Part shown: in pieces, positions 35,227-48,261 of the stretch | Position numbering within the stretch: position 1 is the first letter of the stretch | How the letters are laid out: every line of letters begins with the position of its first letter | DNA from: Dioscorea cayenensis subsp. rotundata | Lineage: Eukaryota > Streptophyta > Magnoliopsida > Dioscoreales > Dioscoreaceae | DNA: 64,000 bases | Reading direction: 5' to 3' | Assembly (NCBI RefSeq): GCF_009730915.1 | Contig: NC_052491.1 | Span: 1,784,908-1,848,907, forward strand | Notes under the pieces: model-generated | Told to the model about the DNA's origin: nothing | What the model saw: the letters and a program-made list of their open reading frames with translations, nothing else | Database searches by the model: none | Position numbers and translations under genes: made by a program

Positions 35227-36048
35227 TGTAACACTCCCTTCTTTCTTGTTGGCCAAAAAGAAATCTCAATCATCTACTCTTGAAAAATAGATGGCAAGGG
35301 GATGAGTTGCTAGCTTAGTAAGTACAATATTTATACAATTATATAGGTAATCACACAATGTTATATATGTAAGTAATATCATAAAATCAACCATATCAAT
35401 TAAATAATATGTACAGTTGAATAATACGCACAATTAATCATACAAATCTAAAATTTACATAATCATTACTTATTCTATACCATCATTAATTATTCTCTTT
35501 TATTAATTTAGGCCCTACTTGACCTAGCTAAGTATGTCCCATGGTCTAATGGCCATCCCGGGCATACGCTATCATCACCATAGACATGCATCCCAATTTT
35601 ATCAATCTCAAGTACTGCTATTGTCGCCTATATAGACACAGTACCATGACAACCTATCATCGTCTATATGGACAGCTGTTTAGCACCCTATTGTCATCTA
35701 TATGGACAAGTGTGGGCCCCACACATTTTTTTAATTACTTTATTAATTGTGCATAGATGGCCGTTACGGAATTTTTTTTAATTTATCTTTTATTTAGGTT
35801 TCAAAACCCTAGCCGCCGCCTCTTTGTTTTTCTCATTATGGATCTTTGTTTGGATTAAGAAGAGGGAGAGATCTATTTTTTTTTTCTCCTCCTCTTCTCC
35901 TCTTTTTCTTTTGATTTGGTGTGCGGTGCCGGCAGCGAGGACAGGGATAGGTCTCTCCATCAAGGGTTTTGTCTCTTACGTTGAGAGGTTCCATCAAATA
36001 AATATCGTAGAATTTTGGGGGTTTTCGAGCGATCGACAGGTAAGTAAA

Positions 36049-36104
<56 letters not shown>

Positions 36105-37391
36105 GTATATGCAGATTCTGATTTTCGATAATGGTTTATAAAATTATTTTGTTAATTTGGATTTTATTGCTTAGAAAATAAAACCATTCCTATTCACAGG
36201 TTTATGTTTTGATTTTTGTGGTTATGTTGACCATTATTTTTAGAATTTATTAATATTTATTAATTGTTTATTTTATTATTGATAGTTTGCCCATTGATAA
36301 TTACTTTCAAATATATTAATGTTATTTAATTGATTTATGATATTTTTGCATAGTACGGTTTATATAAATGTTAACCTGACATTAGCTTTTCATTTGGTTA
36401 TTTATTGTTTACTTTGTTTTATTTTATTATTTGTTTTACTTATCAAATTATTAAAAGAAAAGAAAGAAACATGTTGTTGAGTGCTGAATTGTTTCATAAA
36501 TTCTATATATATATAATCTTATTTATGTAGACGATATTGATTATTTATGTTAAGAGAGGTTGTCACATATTGGCATTATCTTATTTGATATAATTGGAAT
36601 TGTTCTTGTTAGAAAACGGGATCACTAAATTTCAGTATTGTTGTGTTGACAATAATTTTGAACTCGACATATTTTTGCTATAGAAACTCGTAGTCCATAA
36701 TTAACTGTGCAATAATCCTGTCAATGGGGGTTAAACACTGACCACGTCGACACGTACTTCTGACATAGAAACTATAGTTTCGCACCGTTCCATCGGTGAA
36801 GAATAACGGCTTCTGATATTCTGGCTCGGGTCACCGAGGGTAAACTTATGAGTTCTGAAATCCGACTCGGGCACCGAGTTTAAATAAATGAGTTATGATG
36901 TTTTGTTTTGGCATTAGTTGTTTGGGGGACTTACATGCTCATTATTTTGGTAAATTAAATCTGTTTTGATTTATTTCTGATTTTTGGGTTCATTTTGATA
37001 TTTGTTTTGTTATGTTACATTTTGTATGTTTTTAAAGATTATTGAACATTTTGTGATCCCGATATTTTTAGTGGTTACTTACTGGGCTCCCAAACTCATA
37101 ATCTTGTTGTTGATTTTTTTCAGATCCGAAGTGAATAGTGCAATAGGCATCTAAGTGGGCTAGTGAGTTATTATATTTCCATTTCTAAATTTGAGTTAAC
37201 TGTCTAGTTGTGTGAGTATGAGATTTATGTATATAACACTAGCTTCTATTGGATGTTAAAATTCTAAACTTTGTGTTTCCCATTGTGTGATTAGATTCTG
37301 AGGCCTTGCAAGCCTACTAGGTCTCGGCCTTGTGGGTGTGCACCCGTTTGTCGGCGCACCGGGTCTGGTAAGCTAGGTTCGGGGCGTGACA
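35227..37391 (+). mobile_element. Solo LTR, probably Ty3/Gypsy type
   Basis: Starts TGTAACACTCCC and ends GGGGCGTGACA, an inverted-repeat-like LTR pair (reverse complement TGTCACGCCCC). Flanks are ACATG (35222-35226) and ACAGG (37392-37396), a 4 of 5 target duplication. Inside, 35790-36050 looks like a transcribed leader (aaaccctagccgccgcc, then a gacag-gtaagt donor-like site). About 37280-37390 is a GC-richer 3' part. There is no gag-pol and no partner LTR in range, hence a solo LTR of about 2.17 kb. The 105-codon frame at 35824 lies in this leader and an AC microsatellite and is not considered a gene. Confidence 0.7.
36050..36097. repeat. AC microsatellite
   Basis: (CA)n run of about 48 bases inside the solo LTR. 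Confidence 0.95.
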
Positions 37392-37396
37392 ACAGG

Positions 37397-37766
37397 TACA
37401 AGAAAGATCATAGCACAGAACAAAAATAAAGTGCTTACCTCTCATCTAACGTTAAACCAAAGTTTATACACCCTTTACTTCACCCCTATCTGGTTTTTTT
37501 TCGTTAATCGATATTAAACATTATAGTTCTAATCCTCTAAATGGGAAAAATCGACGACTTTATGAGGAGAATGAGAAATATATTGTTATGGTTAAAAATA
37601 TATTTATATATAGATATTTGTTTATCCATGTTGATCTCTAGTATTTACTTTAATTATATTTTATCTTTTTTTTATCATAATGATTCATAACATTTACCTT
37701 ATTTCCCTTTCACTTGTAACTAATTAATAACTATTTAAATTTTTTTTACTCAATAATTATATTATT
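37397..37766. other. AT-rich spacer, no gene
   Basis: Nothing recognised. Confidence 0.4.
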
Positions 37767-37769
37767 TTA

Positions 37770-38737
37770 GGCCTGTTTAGTGGGCATGATAAGAATGATA
37801 GGATATGATAGACTATTATATCCTATTGTTGTCATTTGTTTAGTGTGCCAATAGAATATGATAGTCTTATCCTATTGGCCCACTTTATTATGCCGGCCAC
37901 ATGATAATGAATCCTATGGGGGAGTCAGGATAGAAATATGTAGGATATGATAAAATAAAAAAAAAACTTTTTTGCCCTATTATTTGGTTTGTCTCCCTTA
38001 TCTAGGGTTTCATTGTATCTCTTCTTTTAATCTTTTAAACACGATGCTTGGGACAAGAAGCTTGTCCACAACTAGATAGAACACTAATTTCACTATTTTA
38101 AATAGGATTTTATGCATTTAGAGTGGTTAAAAGGTTTCTCCGTTAATCTTCGTGCTTAAGCAGATTATTTTTCATCTAAATCTTTTTTAATCATGTCTTA
38201 TTTTTAGTTTCTCTAGTATGATGATTTTTTTTCAAATTGATTTTGATGTGATATATTTATTTTTCATTAATGAGTTTGTTACTCTAACTTTATGTCATAT
38301 TGATGACTTTGTGTATAATTTTCACCAAAGAAATAAGTATTAACTATAATTTTACAAGTTGGTGATATTGCAATATATATATATTTGTGGACATTATTCA
38401 TAGGTTATTTATTTTTAAAAATTTTAAAATATACCAATAAGTAAATCATTAAGAAATTTTTTTAAAAAAGTCTATTTTAAAAAAATATATATATATATAT
38501 AACTATATTTATAAAGAGTAATTTTGTCTATTTACATTCCATTCATATCATATCCTATCATTATCCAGTCCACTTCAAACATAAAATAGGATAACAACAT
38601 GTTGTCTAATGGTTTATCCGGTGCGCATCAAACATATGATAGGATATGAGCTTATCATGCCCATATCCTTTTCTATTTCCTATCCAGTCCTCATATTATA
38701 TCCATCCATATCCTGTCCTGTCCACCAAAAGGGCCCT
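37770..38737. mobile_element. PIF/Harbinger-like MITE C, TTA duplication
   Basis: The left end GGCCTGTTTAGTGGGCATGA and the right end, reverse complemented (AGGGCCCTTTTGGTGGACAG), pair as terminal repeats. Flanks are TTA at 37767-37769 and 38738-38740. The interior (cttgggacaagaagcttgtc at about 38047, then gataagctcatatcc-type words near the right end) is the reverse complement of copies A and B at 20915 and 21891. It is one family, here in the opposite orientation. Confidence 0.75.
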
Positions 38738-38740
38738 TTA

Positions 38741-39195
38741 GTATAAATATAAACAATAGCAAAATTTTTAATTGTGAATTTAATTAGGGTTTTTAATTTC
38801 GGGGATGTTACAACATGTCTCCGACTTTGCTTAAATAAAAGGTGCTTATTGTCTATTTGTCAATATATATATGGACAAGCCACCCTAGCCCATATTTTTT
38901 TTTAATTATTAAGCTTCAACTATGCATCAGAAGGAAATCAAACCCTCCAATTAAGTGCTTCAACCACTTGACTATTGTGGCAATGGAAAAAAAGAAAAAC
39001 AATAAAAATCAATATATATTTTTATATAATTTGTAAGTTGGTAGATTATATAAATAAATAAAAATGTTTGTAGTTATATACTACAAATATTATTTTTATG
39101 AAAGTACAGTAGCAATTATCTAGTCTCAAGCCAGCAATTTTCTCATTAGATATTAACAAAACAAACTAAAAATAATGATTAATGAAATATAATAG
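38741..39195. other. AT-rich spacer, no gene
   Basis: Nothing recognised beyond short AT runs. Confidence 0.4.
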
Positions 39196-39264
39196 CTAAC
39201 AACCTTCATGTTTCTCACCATCAACAGTGATCACCTTGCCTTGCTTCGATCTCCCCCGTGCAAC
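39196..39264 (-). CDS. Possible orphan terminal exon
   Basis: On the minus strand an acceptor-like gtgcag is followed by 22 codons (V-A-R-G-R-S-K-Q-G-K-V-I-T-V-D-G-E-K-H-E-G-C) and TAG. The basic, non-AT-rich peptide is unlike its surroundings. It lies 450 bp downstream of the VQ gene stop, which is intronless, so it is probably not part of that gene. No family recognised. Confidence 0.25.
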   Translation of the reverse strand, partial: VARGRSKQGKVITVDGEKHEGC

Positions 39265-39716
39265 CTGCACCTACACCAACTTAATTCCCCCAACATTAAC
39301 ACCTGATCCAATGGTGTCATATAATATACATATAAACTCATTTATATATCTCTTCATCTAAAGTTTTCTAAGCCACTGTAGGGTTTAAAACAAAATGACC
39401 AAATTAAGAAGACTAATTTTGCGGTTCTAAAAACAAGCATTTTCTTGATTTATATATCTCTTCAGTCACAAATCTTAACTAAAAGGAATTATTACAAAGA
39501 GCTATATGTAGGCAGACATACATCCAAAACTATTATTATATATGATTTATATAATATTAATTGTATGCATGAAGTAACTAAGAAGATCATGCATGCCAAG
39601 CAATGCATATAAAGAGAGAACAAGCTAATAGCCACTATATATATATATATATAAGTATATTGACCTACCTAACTAAATTAGCTAGTACTCAAACTCAAAC
39701 CAGAGTTCCATTTTGA
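39265..39716. other. 3' flank of the VQ gene
   Basis: AT-rich with TA runs (about 39638-39654). No gene. Confidence 0.4.
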
Positions 39717-40148
39717 CTAGTCTTTGAACTGATATAAGGCATCCCACTCATCTCCTAATGAAGGAGGATAATTCTCACTTGCTGACAAGCCTGGCATGTT
39801 ATTGTCATTAGAATTAAGGTTTCCAAATACGTTCTCCATTTGTGTCGTGCCACCATATACTTGATCACCATGCCTCTCTTGATTCTCCCTATTGCTGGCA
39901 AGGCCACCGGGATTGGAAGACGAAGAAACGCCGGTGTGACGTTGCACAACTGACATGAAGTTACTTGGTTCAGTGTGAATGACCTTCGGTGGAACCGTGT
40001 AGATGATCACCGGTGGCTTTCGTTGAGCTGGCGGCTTCTTCATCTTGTAGGATTCACTACTAATCTTGAGACAAGATTGCCGAGGATCTCCGGACTCTCG
40101 TTTCGCCCAGGGTTCCTCGTCGGAGATCTTCTTTTTATCCATTTTCAC
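39717..40148 (-). CDS. VQ-motif protein, MKS1/VQ8/VQ20-like
   Basis: Intronless, 143 residues. The VQ motif F-M-S-V-V-Q-R-H-T-G is at residues 64-73 (F-x3-V-Q-x-H/L-T-G). It is preceded by the block K-P-P-V-I-I-Y-T-V-P-P-K-V-I-H-T (about 44-59), which marks the MKS1-like subgroup. The N-terminus is basic (M-K-M-D-K-K-K) and the rest is Ser/Asn-rich and probably disordered. VQ proteins are plant-specific nuclear cofactors that bind WRKY transcription factors through the VQ motif. MKS1-type members are MAPK substrates in defence. The second Met (residue 3) could also be the start. The motif has H in place of the common L before T-G. Confidence 0.92.
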   Translation of the reverse strand: MKMDKKKISDEEPWAKRESGDPRQSCLKISSESYKMKKPPAQRKPPVIIYTVPPKVIHTEPSNFMSVVQRHTGVSSSSNPGGLASNRENQERHGDQVYGGTTQMENVFGNLNSNDNNMPGLSASENYPPSLGDEWDALYQFKD

Positions 40149-42327
40149 AAGATATCATACAACAAGAAGAGCTATATATATGTACTAGTACCTGTGATTA
40201 TTACATGAAGTGGATGTGTGGATATATAGCTAGAAGCCTAGAACGTTCACCAATCATAAATTGGGGCAGAATTTAATTGAAGAACTTTTCTTTTATCAAA
40301 CTTTGAACTCTTCTTAATGGTGCAACTTTTCTGGTTTATTATCTCCTTGAAGTCTTCATTGACTTGGTAGTAATAGTAGCTAGAAGATTAATGGTTGATG
40401 TAAAAGCTTGATTTGAGGTCTAGCTAGCATTCTGAATGAGTAATATATGGGAGTTGGGATGTTAATTAGGATAATTTATTGTAAATTCAATCACGTTTGT
40501 GTCTCTTGAATAGGTTTATAGTTCATGGCCCACCATCAAACGGTTGGTCCAAGTCAGCTGGACCGAGTCAGGGCTTGACTGCATCAAGGAATCGCTTTTG
40601 GTTTTAATTGGTGGGCTACACTAAGGGGTTTATTTATAATAGATAAATTTCTAGGGGCTAATGTGCAAAAGAGTTATAACAGTTAAATCGTATAAGTAGG
40701 CCTGGCCCAATAAGACCTTAGCATGCATGCTAATGGCCTGCCAGGCCCAGACTTCATGACCATGCTGGGCCTGGATTACAAAGAAACCCTAAACCTCTTC
40801 ATGGGCCAAGAATGGATGAGGGCTTTGTCAATGGGCTGGGAGGTTTAGAGGAGAAAATGGACAGGCTGGTAATTTAGCACTTTAAACCTAAAATTTGGAG
40901 GAAGATCTTGTCAAAGGATGTTGGTAGAATGTTAGGTATGTAGCTTATTCTAGGTATATTTAGGGCATATGGGTATTTATTAAGAATAAAAGGAGTCTAA
41001 TGTATTTATGTTTCTTTTTGTGTAAATTTCAATATTTGCATAGTATTTATTGTATTTTTAGATATAGACAAATGCAAACTAGAAAAAAAACCAACTGGAT
41101 ATTTTCAGTCAGATTTAAAACTAGAGAAAATACAAGTTAGTTGGTTGTGGTTGATTTTTCGAAATTTTTATTTTGTTAAATATGTGTTTTAATTAGTGAT
41201 TTAATTACCAATAGCTTTAACAAAAGCTATAAATTTTTAGTTACATATTAGTGTTTGCTCTTAATAAAGCTAGTCTTATATATTTTTAAACTAGGTTTTC
41301 AACTTTAATTTTGTGTTCTAATAATTATGTTTGAATGATTGTTACTGTACTATGATTATAAAATTTTAAGAAAATACATAAACAGATGTTCAATAATAAG
41401 GAGATATTAATTAGTCTTGTATTGTAATTGTTGGTACTCATGTGTATAGAATCGGGTATTATTTTTTATATAAATAGCATTTGTTTGCACTCACATATTT
41501 ACAATTGCAGTTAAAAGTTTTATAGATTATAAGTGAATATTATTTTTAAGTTATTTGATGCAAATAAGTTAAAAAGTTTTTAACTAAAGTGATGTGTTCT
41601 AGTGATACCTTGGGTCCCCTTGTTTGGGAGAGATCCTTAGTTTTAAAAGGGTGAGGGATGCGTGATAATTCCCCGTCTGCATATGCCCCTAAAAGATCCT
41701 TAGGTTTTAAAAGATCTCAAAAATAAATAAATAAATAAATAAAAACAGTTTTTTTTATTGTGTCCACGTGCATCATAACTAGATGATCAAATAATGTCCG
41801 GACTTGCCATGCCGAGCAACCAAGCCCGTTTTGACTCCTAATACGCATGCATCCATTCATGGATTTTCTACATCCTTGCGTATGCAAATTTTCTTCTCAT
41901 ATCTCTGTTTTTTTTTTCCTGGTGTGGCAAGCTCTAAAGAAGGTTGCTTAATTAATTATATCTCCATAAATAGAGATATATCACTTGCAAATTTTAGCCC
42001 TTGTGATCACAATATTGAACCCCGGATGTTATTTGTTGATTAAGATTCATGAATGCTATATAAACCAATAATGCCATGCTTTGCAGCTTATAATTAATAT
42101 TTACTACTCTTTGGTAGGTCATGCATATGAAAATCAACATAATGTGTGTCAGATGATCAATATCACTTTATAAGCCATTCTTGCAACTTGCAAGCAGCAT
42201 AATATTATTTCTCTTTTTATCCAATTTTCTAGTTCATGTGTTTTACTTAATTATTACAGATTTAACATGATGCAAAGGGCAAACGAATAGGGGAGATTCA
42301 AATATAGAAGGTTTTCTAGATTTTGAC
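40149..42327. other. VQ promoter and gene-free spacer
   Basis: The VQ promoter must lie just above 40149. A TTGACT W-box core lies near 40358. About 40690-40860 is rich in GGCCCA/TGGGCC words and an aaaccctaa word, like promoters of growth genes, but no gene follows. A short direct repeat (agatccttag-g-ttttaaaag) lies at 41630-41650 and 41695-41712. Confidence 0.4.
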
Positions 42328-42330
42328 TCA

Positions 42331-43698
42331 GGGCCCATTTGGTAAGAGGAAAAGTTGTTACTTGGTAGGGAAAGTAATAGATGTGAATCATTTTCATTCG
42401 TTTGGTTTATAAACCAAGTGTGTAAATTAATAGTCAAAATGTAATCATTTTTCCTTTGACCAATGAAAGTGATTCATAGGGGAGGGGGTGTGAAAGAGAT
42501 TACATCGTGGGATGTAATCTTGTGACATTTGTTAAATTACCAAATTACCTAAATAAAGTTCTCTTTTTCTATTAAAAAGATTTTTTCCATAATAAAAAAT
42601 TAATGAAATAATCGCAAAAAGATTAAATTACGTTAAAGATTAGTTTTTTAATTAAAAATTGCTTTTCATAACAAGATTTTTAAGATAAAAAATTAATTTG
42701 ATATTAAAATTTTAAAATAAATCATTATTTTTAAATTAATCTTTTGAATTTGTTTTTAGATAACAAATTTAAAGATTAATTAAATAATCATTAATATAAA
42801 TAATATTTTAAATAATTAAATAGTTGACCGCACATATATGACTTTTTTTTGATAGAAAATGAAAAGAAATAAAAAAAATTATGGGATTTGTCTTTCTAAA
42901 ATAACTAATAATGGCAAAATTGACAAAAACCACAACTTTGCTTGGAAAGTCTGTTTATACCAAACGGATGAATTAACTTTGCATGCGTTTAGATTACAAT
43001 TTTCTGAAAACATAACAAACATTGTAATGTAACTTTACAAGGAAACACTTTACAGGGAAAGACTTTGCGGGGAAAGATTTTGCTGGGAACGTATATCCCT
43101 ACAAAGCACCAAACGGACCTTGATATCCAAAATTTTGAGGGACAACACATGACAACTTTCAGTTTGATTTACAAATGGGACGGGAGTACAGCACAAACTA
43201 CCCAATCGGTACAGCACAACTTTTTAATTTTTTTCTACCGCTAAAACCACGGTACAAAAATTCTTATAGTACAGGACAACTTATGACAAAATTGTCCGTA
43301 TTTAAAATTAAAAATTACATACTCATTAAGAAGTGATAACACGATTTATTTTGTTTTATTTATTTATATATCTATTTATTTATATTTTAGGATTTAGATA
43401 TTAATGAAAGTTTGTTTGTTGTGGATTAAATGTTTTTAAAATTATGTTAATTTTTTTAACTTATTGTGGTTGTTGGGTGTTGTAAAAGTTGATAAGATTT
43501 TCATAAAATATTATTGTATGTTTTTTATTATAAAATAAATATACAATAATAAAAAGATATTATCGTAATTTACTATTTTGTTCCGTACTGTTCAATGAAA
43601 ATCAAACATAGAACAGCACAAGCACTTGTGCTATACTTTAACTATTTGTACTGTATTGTACTACTTGTGATGTTCTCTTTAACGAATCAAACGGACCC
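42331..43698. mobile_element. MITE-like region, one or two elements with GGGCCC-type ends
   Basis: The left end GGGCCCATTTGGTAAGAGG at 42331 pairs with two possible right ends. One is ccaaacggacc at 43109-43119, giving a 789-bp element. The other is tcaaacggaccc at 43687-43698, which adds a matching TCA duplication (42328-42330 and 43699-43701). The interior has ggaaagactttgc-like repeats near 43060 and a separate block after 43130 with gtacagcaca words. The simplest reading is two adjacent or nested elements. No transposase. Confidence 0.5.
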
Positions 43699-43701
43699 TC
43701 A

Positions 43702-46578
43702 GAGTATTTAATCAAAGACTCAGATGAAGCGAGCAAAACATAATTAATATATTCACTGCAAATTTTTTATAGCATGCATTATGCATGTATATTTGATATC
43801 TTATTCCTTATGTCCTGATTGATAATGTGTTTGTAATTATGGATACTAATTAGATCTTGTGTTTTATAAAATAGATTAGGGATTAATGCCGAATTTGGAA
43901 TAAATTAAATTTAAAAGTGAAGTTTGGGTAAGAGAAGAAGCAAAATTACACATTTTAAAAATTTATAATTATCTATCATAGAAAGAAATAGAAAATGTCC
44001 AAACTTAGTGTGTGGGCACGTCTTATATATTGCTGAATTTGGGTGTTGAATTAAATGGTTGTGGATTTCAACCCCATTTCTTTAGTTTATTTTATTAATT
44101 TTATATAAATATACACTTTATCAATCTCTTAATTTGGATTCGACTTTTCTCACTATTATACATAATTTATTGATGTTAATAGAACATGATTAATATTGTT
44201 GGATTTAACATCCACAACATTTCATAGTCCAAGTGGAACATGTGTTGCTTGATTAAGCTATATATGCTTAATTTAAGGTATAGAAGAAGAGATGATATAT
44301 AAAGTGAACGTGTTGTCATCTTCAAGTAGCTTGTTAATTTTAGATTAGAAATCTAGAACTCATCTATAGCAACAAGGCATGGCTTTGAAACTATTGGGTT
44401 ATTCCTTGGATTAACTTTAAATGTAACTGTGATAAATCTTATAAGATGTGACGTTGTTTTAAGATTTTGATAATTTGGTTAATTATATAATATATATATA
44501 AATTCCACATGGCTCCAATCAATTCAGGCTTCAGGCTTGCAGGCCAACTCAGCAGTATTTATACTCCCTAAATTATTGTCCAACTCTGCTTGTGATTGAT
44601 TAGGGTTTGAATGCTCACCATGCATGTTTGTGTTCTCTAATGCATCTATATATCATCCATGAATAAGTCTAAATGATTATCAAAATACACATGTCCATTA
44701 TACCTAACTTGATTATGTAGCCTCTCAATCATCCTCTCTCTGTCTCACTCCACTACGTACTGTTGTCCTTTCTTCTGTGATATATAGATACTAATACAGC
44801 TGCTTTTTTCTCATATATATATATATATGGTCCCCTTCCACCTGTTCATTCTTAAGTTCCTTATCTTACTCTCCTGCATGCCATTTAATGCACCTTCATT
44901 CATTCCCTTGCCAACCCATACTTACCTAACATATATATACTTCTTCATTCCTTTCCTTCTAAATGATTGTTTGCACTGATTGATACATATAATTCTCATA
45001 CTCCATTCATAAATTGTTGACAAATTATTTATGCACATGCATTATGCATACCTCCAATCCATGACTTCTGAGCACTACTCTTTAATGACTTTCTAAATCA
45101 AACCGGAAACTTTGGTGTGAATGACTATAGCTTAATTTTTAACCCTAAAGACTCACGTTAGCTGCTTGACTTGATTTGCAAACTATATATTTTCTGGTTT
45201 TCATTTGGTTTCTCATAAACCAACCATATATCCATTCAATTCCTCCACTGGAATATCTCCCTCTCTCCATCTTGGAAGCGATATCATGTTTGCTGTGAAG
45301 ATATATGAACCACGTGACATCCAATTAAGTTTGGCCTACTTCCTTGCAAGCAATCAAAGCCACACCAGTAGTACCAACATAGAACTGATAGAGAAACTCA
45401 GTAATTGTTTGCATGCCATGTGGACCCCTAGACGTTGATCTTCTCTCTTGGCTCATGTTCATTAATCATCCCAAAGGCATGTGCTAGCTTGTCGGTCTTC
45501 ATTGCACGTCTATTTGGAAACCAACTCCAATCAATGCAACTATGACTATACATACACTGCCGCTCTTCTCCTTGTTTCCAATAGCTTTGGATTATTAAGG
45601 AATATATATATATATATATATATATTTACATATATATAACTCTTCCAACCTTGTACTTTGGATGCTTAACCAAAATGCTATCAAGTGGGGTCTCAATGCA
45701 TGCATGGACATAAGAACATGAATGTTTGTGCATGCTACTCGTTTGTTGTATCTTTCCAAACTTTTGCATGAAATGCATTTTACACTGTAAAATCAACATT
45801 GATCAAGAGAGTGACACAACTTACTTAGATGTATGAACCCTACGTTTAGGTTTTCATTTGTGCTTTTTCACTACTTACACTAGGTGTGCTACACATGAAA
45901 GTGACTTATTTTGAATCCTTTCTTTGAACTAATTAATAGCCCTTAATTGTTTAATAAGATTACTGTTGATTTCTAGAAATTTTCTTTTTGGTTGTTTATT
46001 TAACGAGGGGAAACGCATTTTTTGGTTGACTAGTTGGAAAACGCGTTTCCCAAAGTATATTTAATGAAGCCAAGCTTTTTCCCGAGATCTTTGCCTCCCG
46101 TGCATCGCATTAAAAGCTTCTAATTCTCCAACTAAGCCAATAAAATAAGGACACGTGTTCCTAACTAGTGACAGGACGTATAGCATATGTAGATCAAACG
46201 CGTTTCCCTTCATCCCAGCGTTTCCCGCCACCGTCCATCTCCTTCATGCTTATTTCACCACGTGAAAAACACACCTAAAAACTTGACCTTGGAAACTGAC
46301 ACCCTTCATCATGTGGTTATTATCTATTTATCCTCCAATCAAAACAATGTCAATATTTCATGTATGTATTTAGCTTGGCGTATACATAAAACTCAATCAC
46401 AAGCCATAAAATAACTCTACGTAAAACAAGCACATGCACATGCATCCTCACATGCAAATGCACACAAAATAAATAAATAAGTAAATAAATACAAACCCTA
46501 ACCCTAGACTTCACCAATAAAACCACTCCTCTTTCCTCATAAGTCACAAACCCACATTCCCTCTAATCAGGAACTTGT
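43702..46578. other. Gene-free spacer and Dof promoter
   Basis: AT-rich, with a TA run at 45605-45626. Near the Dof gene, 46015-46280 is less AT-rich. It carries paired gcgtttccc words (46041, 46199, 46218), TTGACT, and a palindromic CCACGTGA G-box at about 46258. No gene with family features. The small frames at 45205 and 46350 are judged chance. Confidence 0.4.
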
Positions 46579-46626
46579 CCATCTTCTTCTTCTTCTTCTT
46601 CTTTTCTTCTTCTCCTTCCTCCTCTT
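46579..46626. repeat. CTT-rich pyrimidine tract in the Dof 5' leader
   Basis: A (CTT)n-like run 35-80 bp before the Dof start codon, typical of plant 5' leaders. Confidence 0.85.
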
Positions 46627-46659
46627 CTTGTGCTATCAAAATTCTACTAAATTTTTTCG

Positions 46660-47568
46660 ATGTTCTGCCCAGATGATCATCGGATGCTACCGTACACTCC
46701 AAGGCCTTTGATCATGGACAGAAGGTGGAAGCCGGACATTGAGCTAGCACCGAATTGTCCCCGGTGTGATTCCTCGAACACTAAGTTTTGCTATTACAAC
46801 AACTACAGCCTCACTCAGCCTAGATACTTCTGTAAGGGTTGCCGGAGGTACTGGACTAAAGGAGGCTCACTTAGGAATGTTCCAGTTGGTGGTGGATGCC
46901 GGAAGAATAGAAGAGGAAAGTCAGTGAGAACGGCAAGCAATCTGATGAATAATAGGGAAGCAAACCATGGTCATCGGCAACCTCAAGGCACTCTCCGGCC
47001 AGACCTTGCTCTTGAAGGCATGGTAGGGAATTCATGCAATCAAACCAGTGGATTGATTGATATGTCAGACATTAATGGTGGTCCAACCATAGACCTTTCA
47101 CTGCTCTACACCAAGTATTTAAACCAACCATGCCAGGAAAACGGCAATGGGGAATCGGTACCGGAGTTTCAGGGAGAGATTGATGAGCCTTTGAATAGCT
47201 TGATGAACACATCAAGTTTCGTCCATCCAATGACAACAGACACATTGAGCCAAAATTCATCAGAGCCAGTGTCAGACACTTTAATGAGCAATGGGAGCTG
47301 CCAGGGCCTCATGGGGGAGCTCAACTCCTCTCTGGATCAAATAGAATACATGAATTCACTGCCTTTCTCTGTTGATCATGGAGTGGCGGCTAATGAGGTT
47401 TTGTCTTCAAATTGCACTATTGCCCCTGGTTTCATGTTGCAAGAAACTAAGTATCACGGTTTAGAAACCTTCATCTCTGAAGATAATACTGCACATCAAG
47501 AAAATCTTATCAGTGGTGATTGGAGCACCTTTAGCCAGACCACTTTTGAAGCTTTCTATACTTTATAA
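46660..47568 (+). CDS. Dof zinc-finger transcription factor (DOF3.5/DOF1.2-like)
   Basis: Intronless, 302 residues. The Dof domain spans about residues 31-85. C33, C36, C58 and C61 form the C-x2-C-x21-C-x2-C zinc finger, followed by [18 protein letters not shown] and a basic tail (R-K-N-R-R-G-K) that is a likely nuclear signal. Dof proteins bind AAAG cores and regulate plant genes. The W-K-P-D-I-E lead-in and the [12 protein letters not shown] variant resemble the DOF3.5/DOF1.2 group, but subgroup assignment is tentative. The C-terminal 200 residues are Ser/Asn-rich without a recognised motif. The first ATG is used. A second Met at residue 9 and a third at 19 also precede the domain. Confidence 0.93.
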   Translation: MFCPDDHRMLPYTPRPLIMDRRWKPDIELAPNCPRCDSSNTKFCYYNNYSLTQPRYFCKGCRRYWTKGGSLRNVPVGGGCRKNRRGKSVRTASNLMNNREANHGHRQPQGTLRPDLALEGMVGNSCNQTSGLIDMSDINGGPTIDLSLLYTKYLNQPCQENGNGESVPEFQGEIDEPLNSLMNTSSFVHPMTTDTLSQNSSEPVSDTLMSNGSCQGLMGELNSSLDQIEYMNSLPFSVDHGVAANEVLSSNCTIAPGFMLQETKYHGLETFISEDNTAHQENLISGDWSTFSQTTFEAFYTL

Positions 47569-48194
47569 GTTATTACAATAAGTGTAGTTAATTTAATTTC
47601 TTCTTGTTCATCATCATCATCATCATCATATATCATCTTCTTCTTTCTTCTTCTTCTCTGAGTTCTTGAATTAATGATGTAGAAAACATGAGAGATGTGA
47701 GAGGAAGGAAACTTATCTCTTGTTTCAATTAAGATGAAATGATCTAAGATGTGTAGCAGACATGGATAGTGATGTCTAACAATGATCAATATACAATAAT
47801 GCCCACATTTTTCTTGGCAAGTTGTTATGCCAGTGAATGATAAATATCTCAGTCTTGCTACCTCTGATGATGGATGATAGATAACTAACTTGATGGTTTG
47901 AAGACATGCTGTTTTTATATTTCTTTTTACATATGACTCTCCATTCATGAGATTCTTACATATCAGATTCTCATGACTATTATTTTCAAGAAATGCAATT
48001 ACTTGAAGGTAAATAATTAGAAGTGAATTAGTGTTAATAAGTAAAGCGGTTTACTAGTTCCAAAGTTCATTAGGATCATGCATATATGCATGAAGGCATG
48101 ATGAAGAACATACGGAGTCGCCGACAAGGATGCGAGATTCAGTGCATCGCTCATGATCCAAGAGAGTATATAATCTCAGCCCATGATCCAAGAC
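47569..48194. other. 3' flank of the Dof gene
   Basis: Probable 3' UTR starting with (ATC)n and CTT runs (about 47608-47660). No gene. Confidence 0.4.
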
Positions 48195-48227
48195 ACCACG
48201 TAGTCTAACTGATTAGTTAACTTCTCA

Positions 48228-48261
<34 letters not shown>

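Noticed and set aside
35824-36141. 105-codon plus frame and 86-codon minus frame
   Set aside because: They consist largely of an AC/GT microsatellite and the leader part of a solo LTR.
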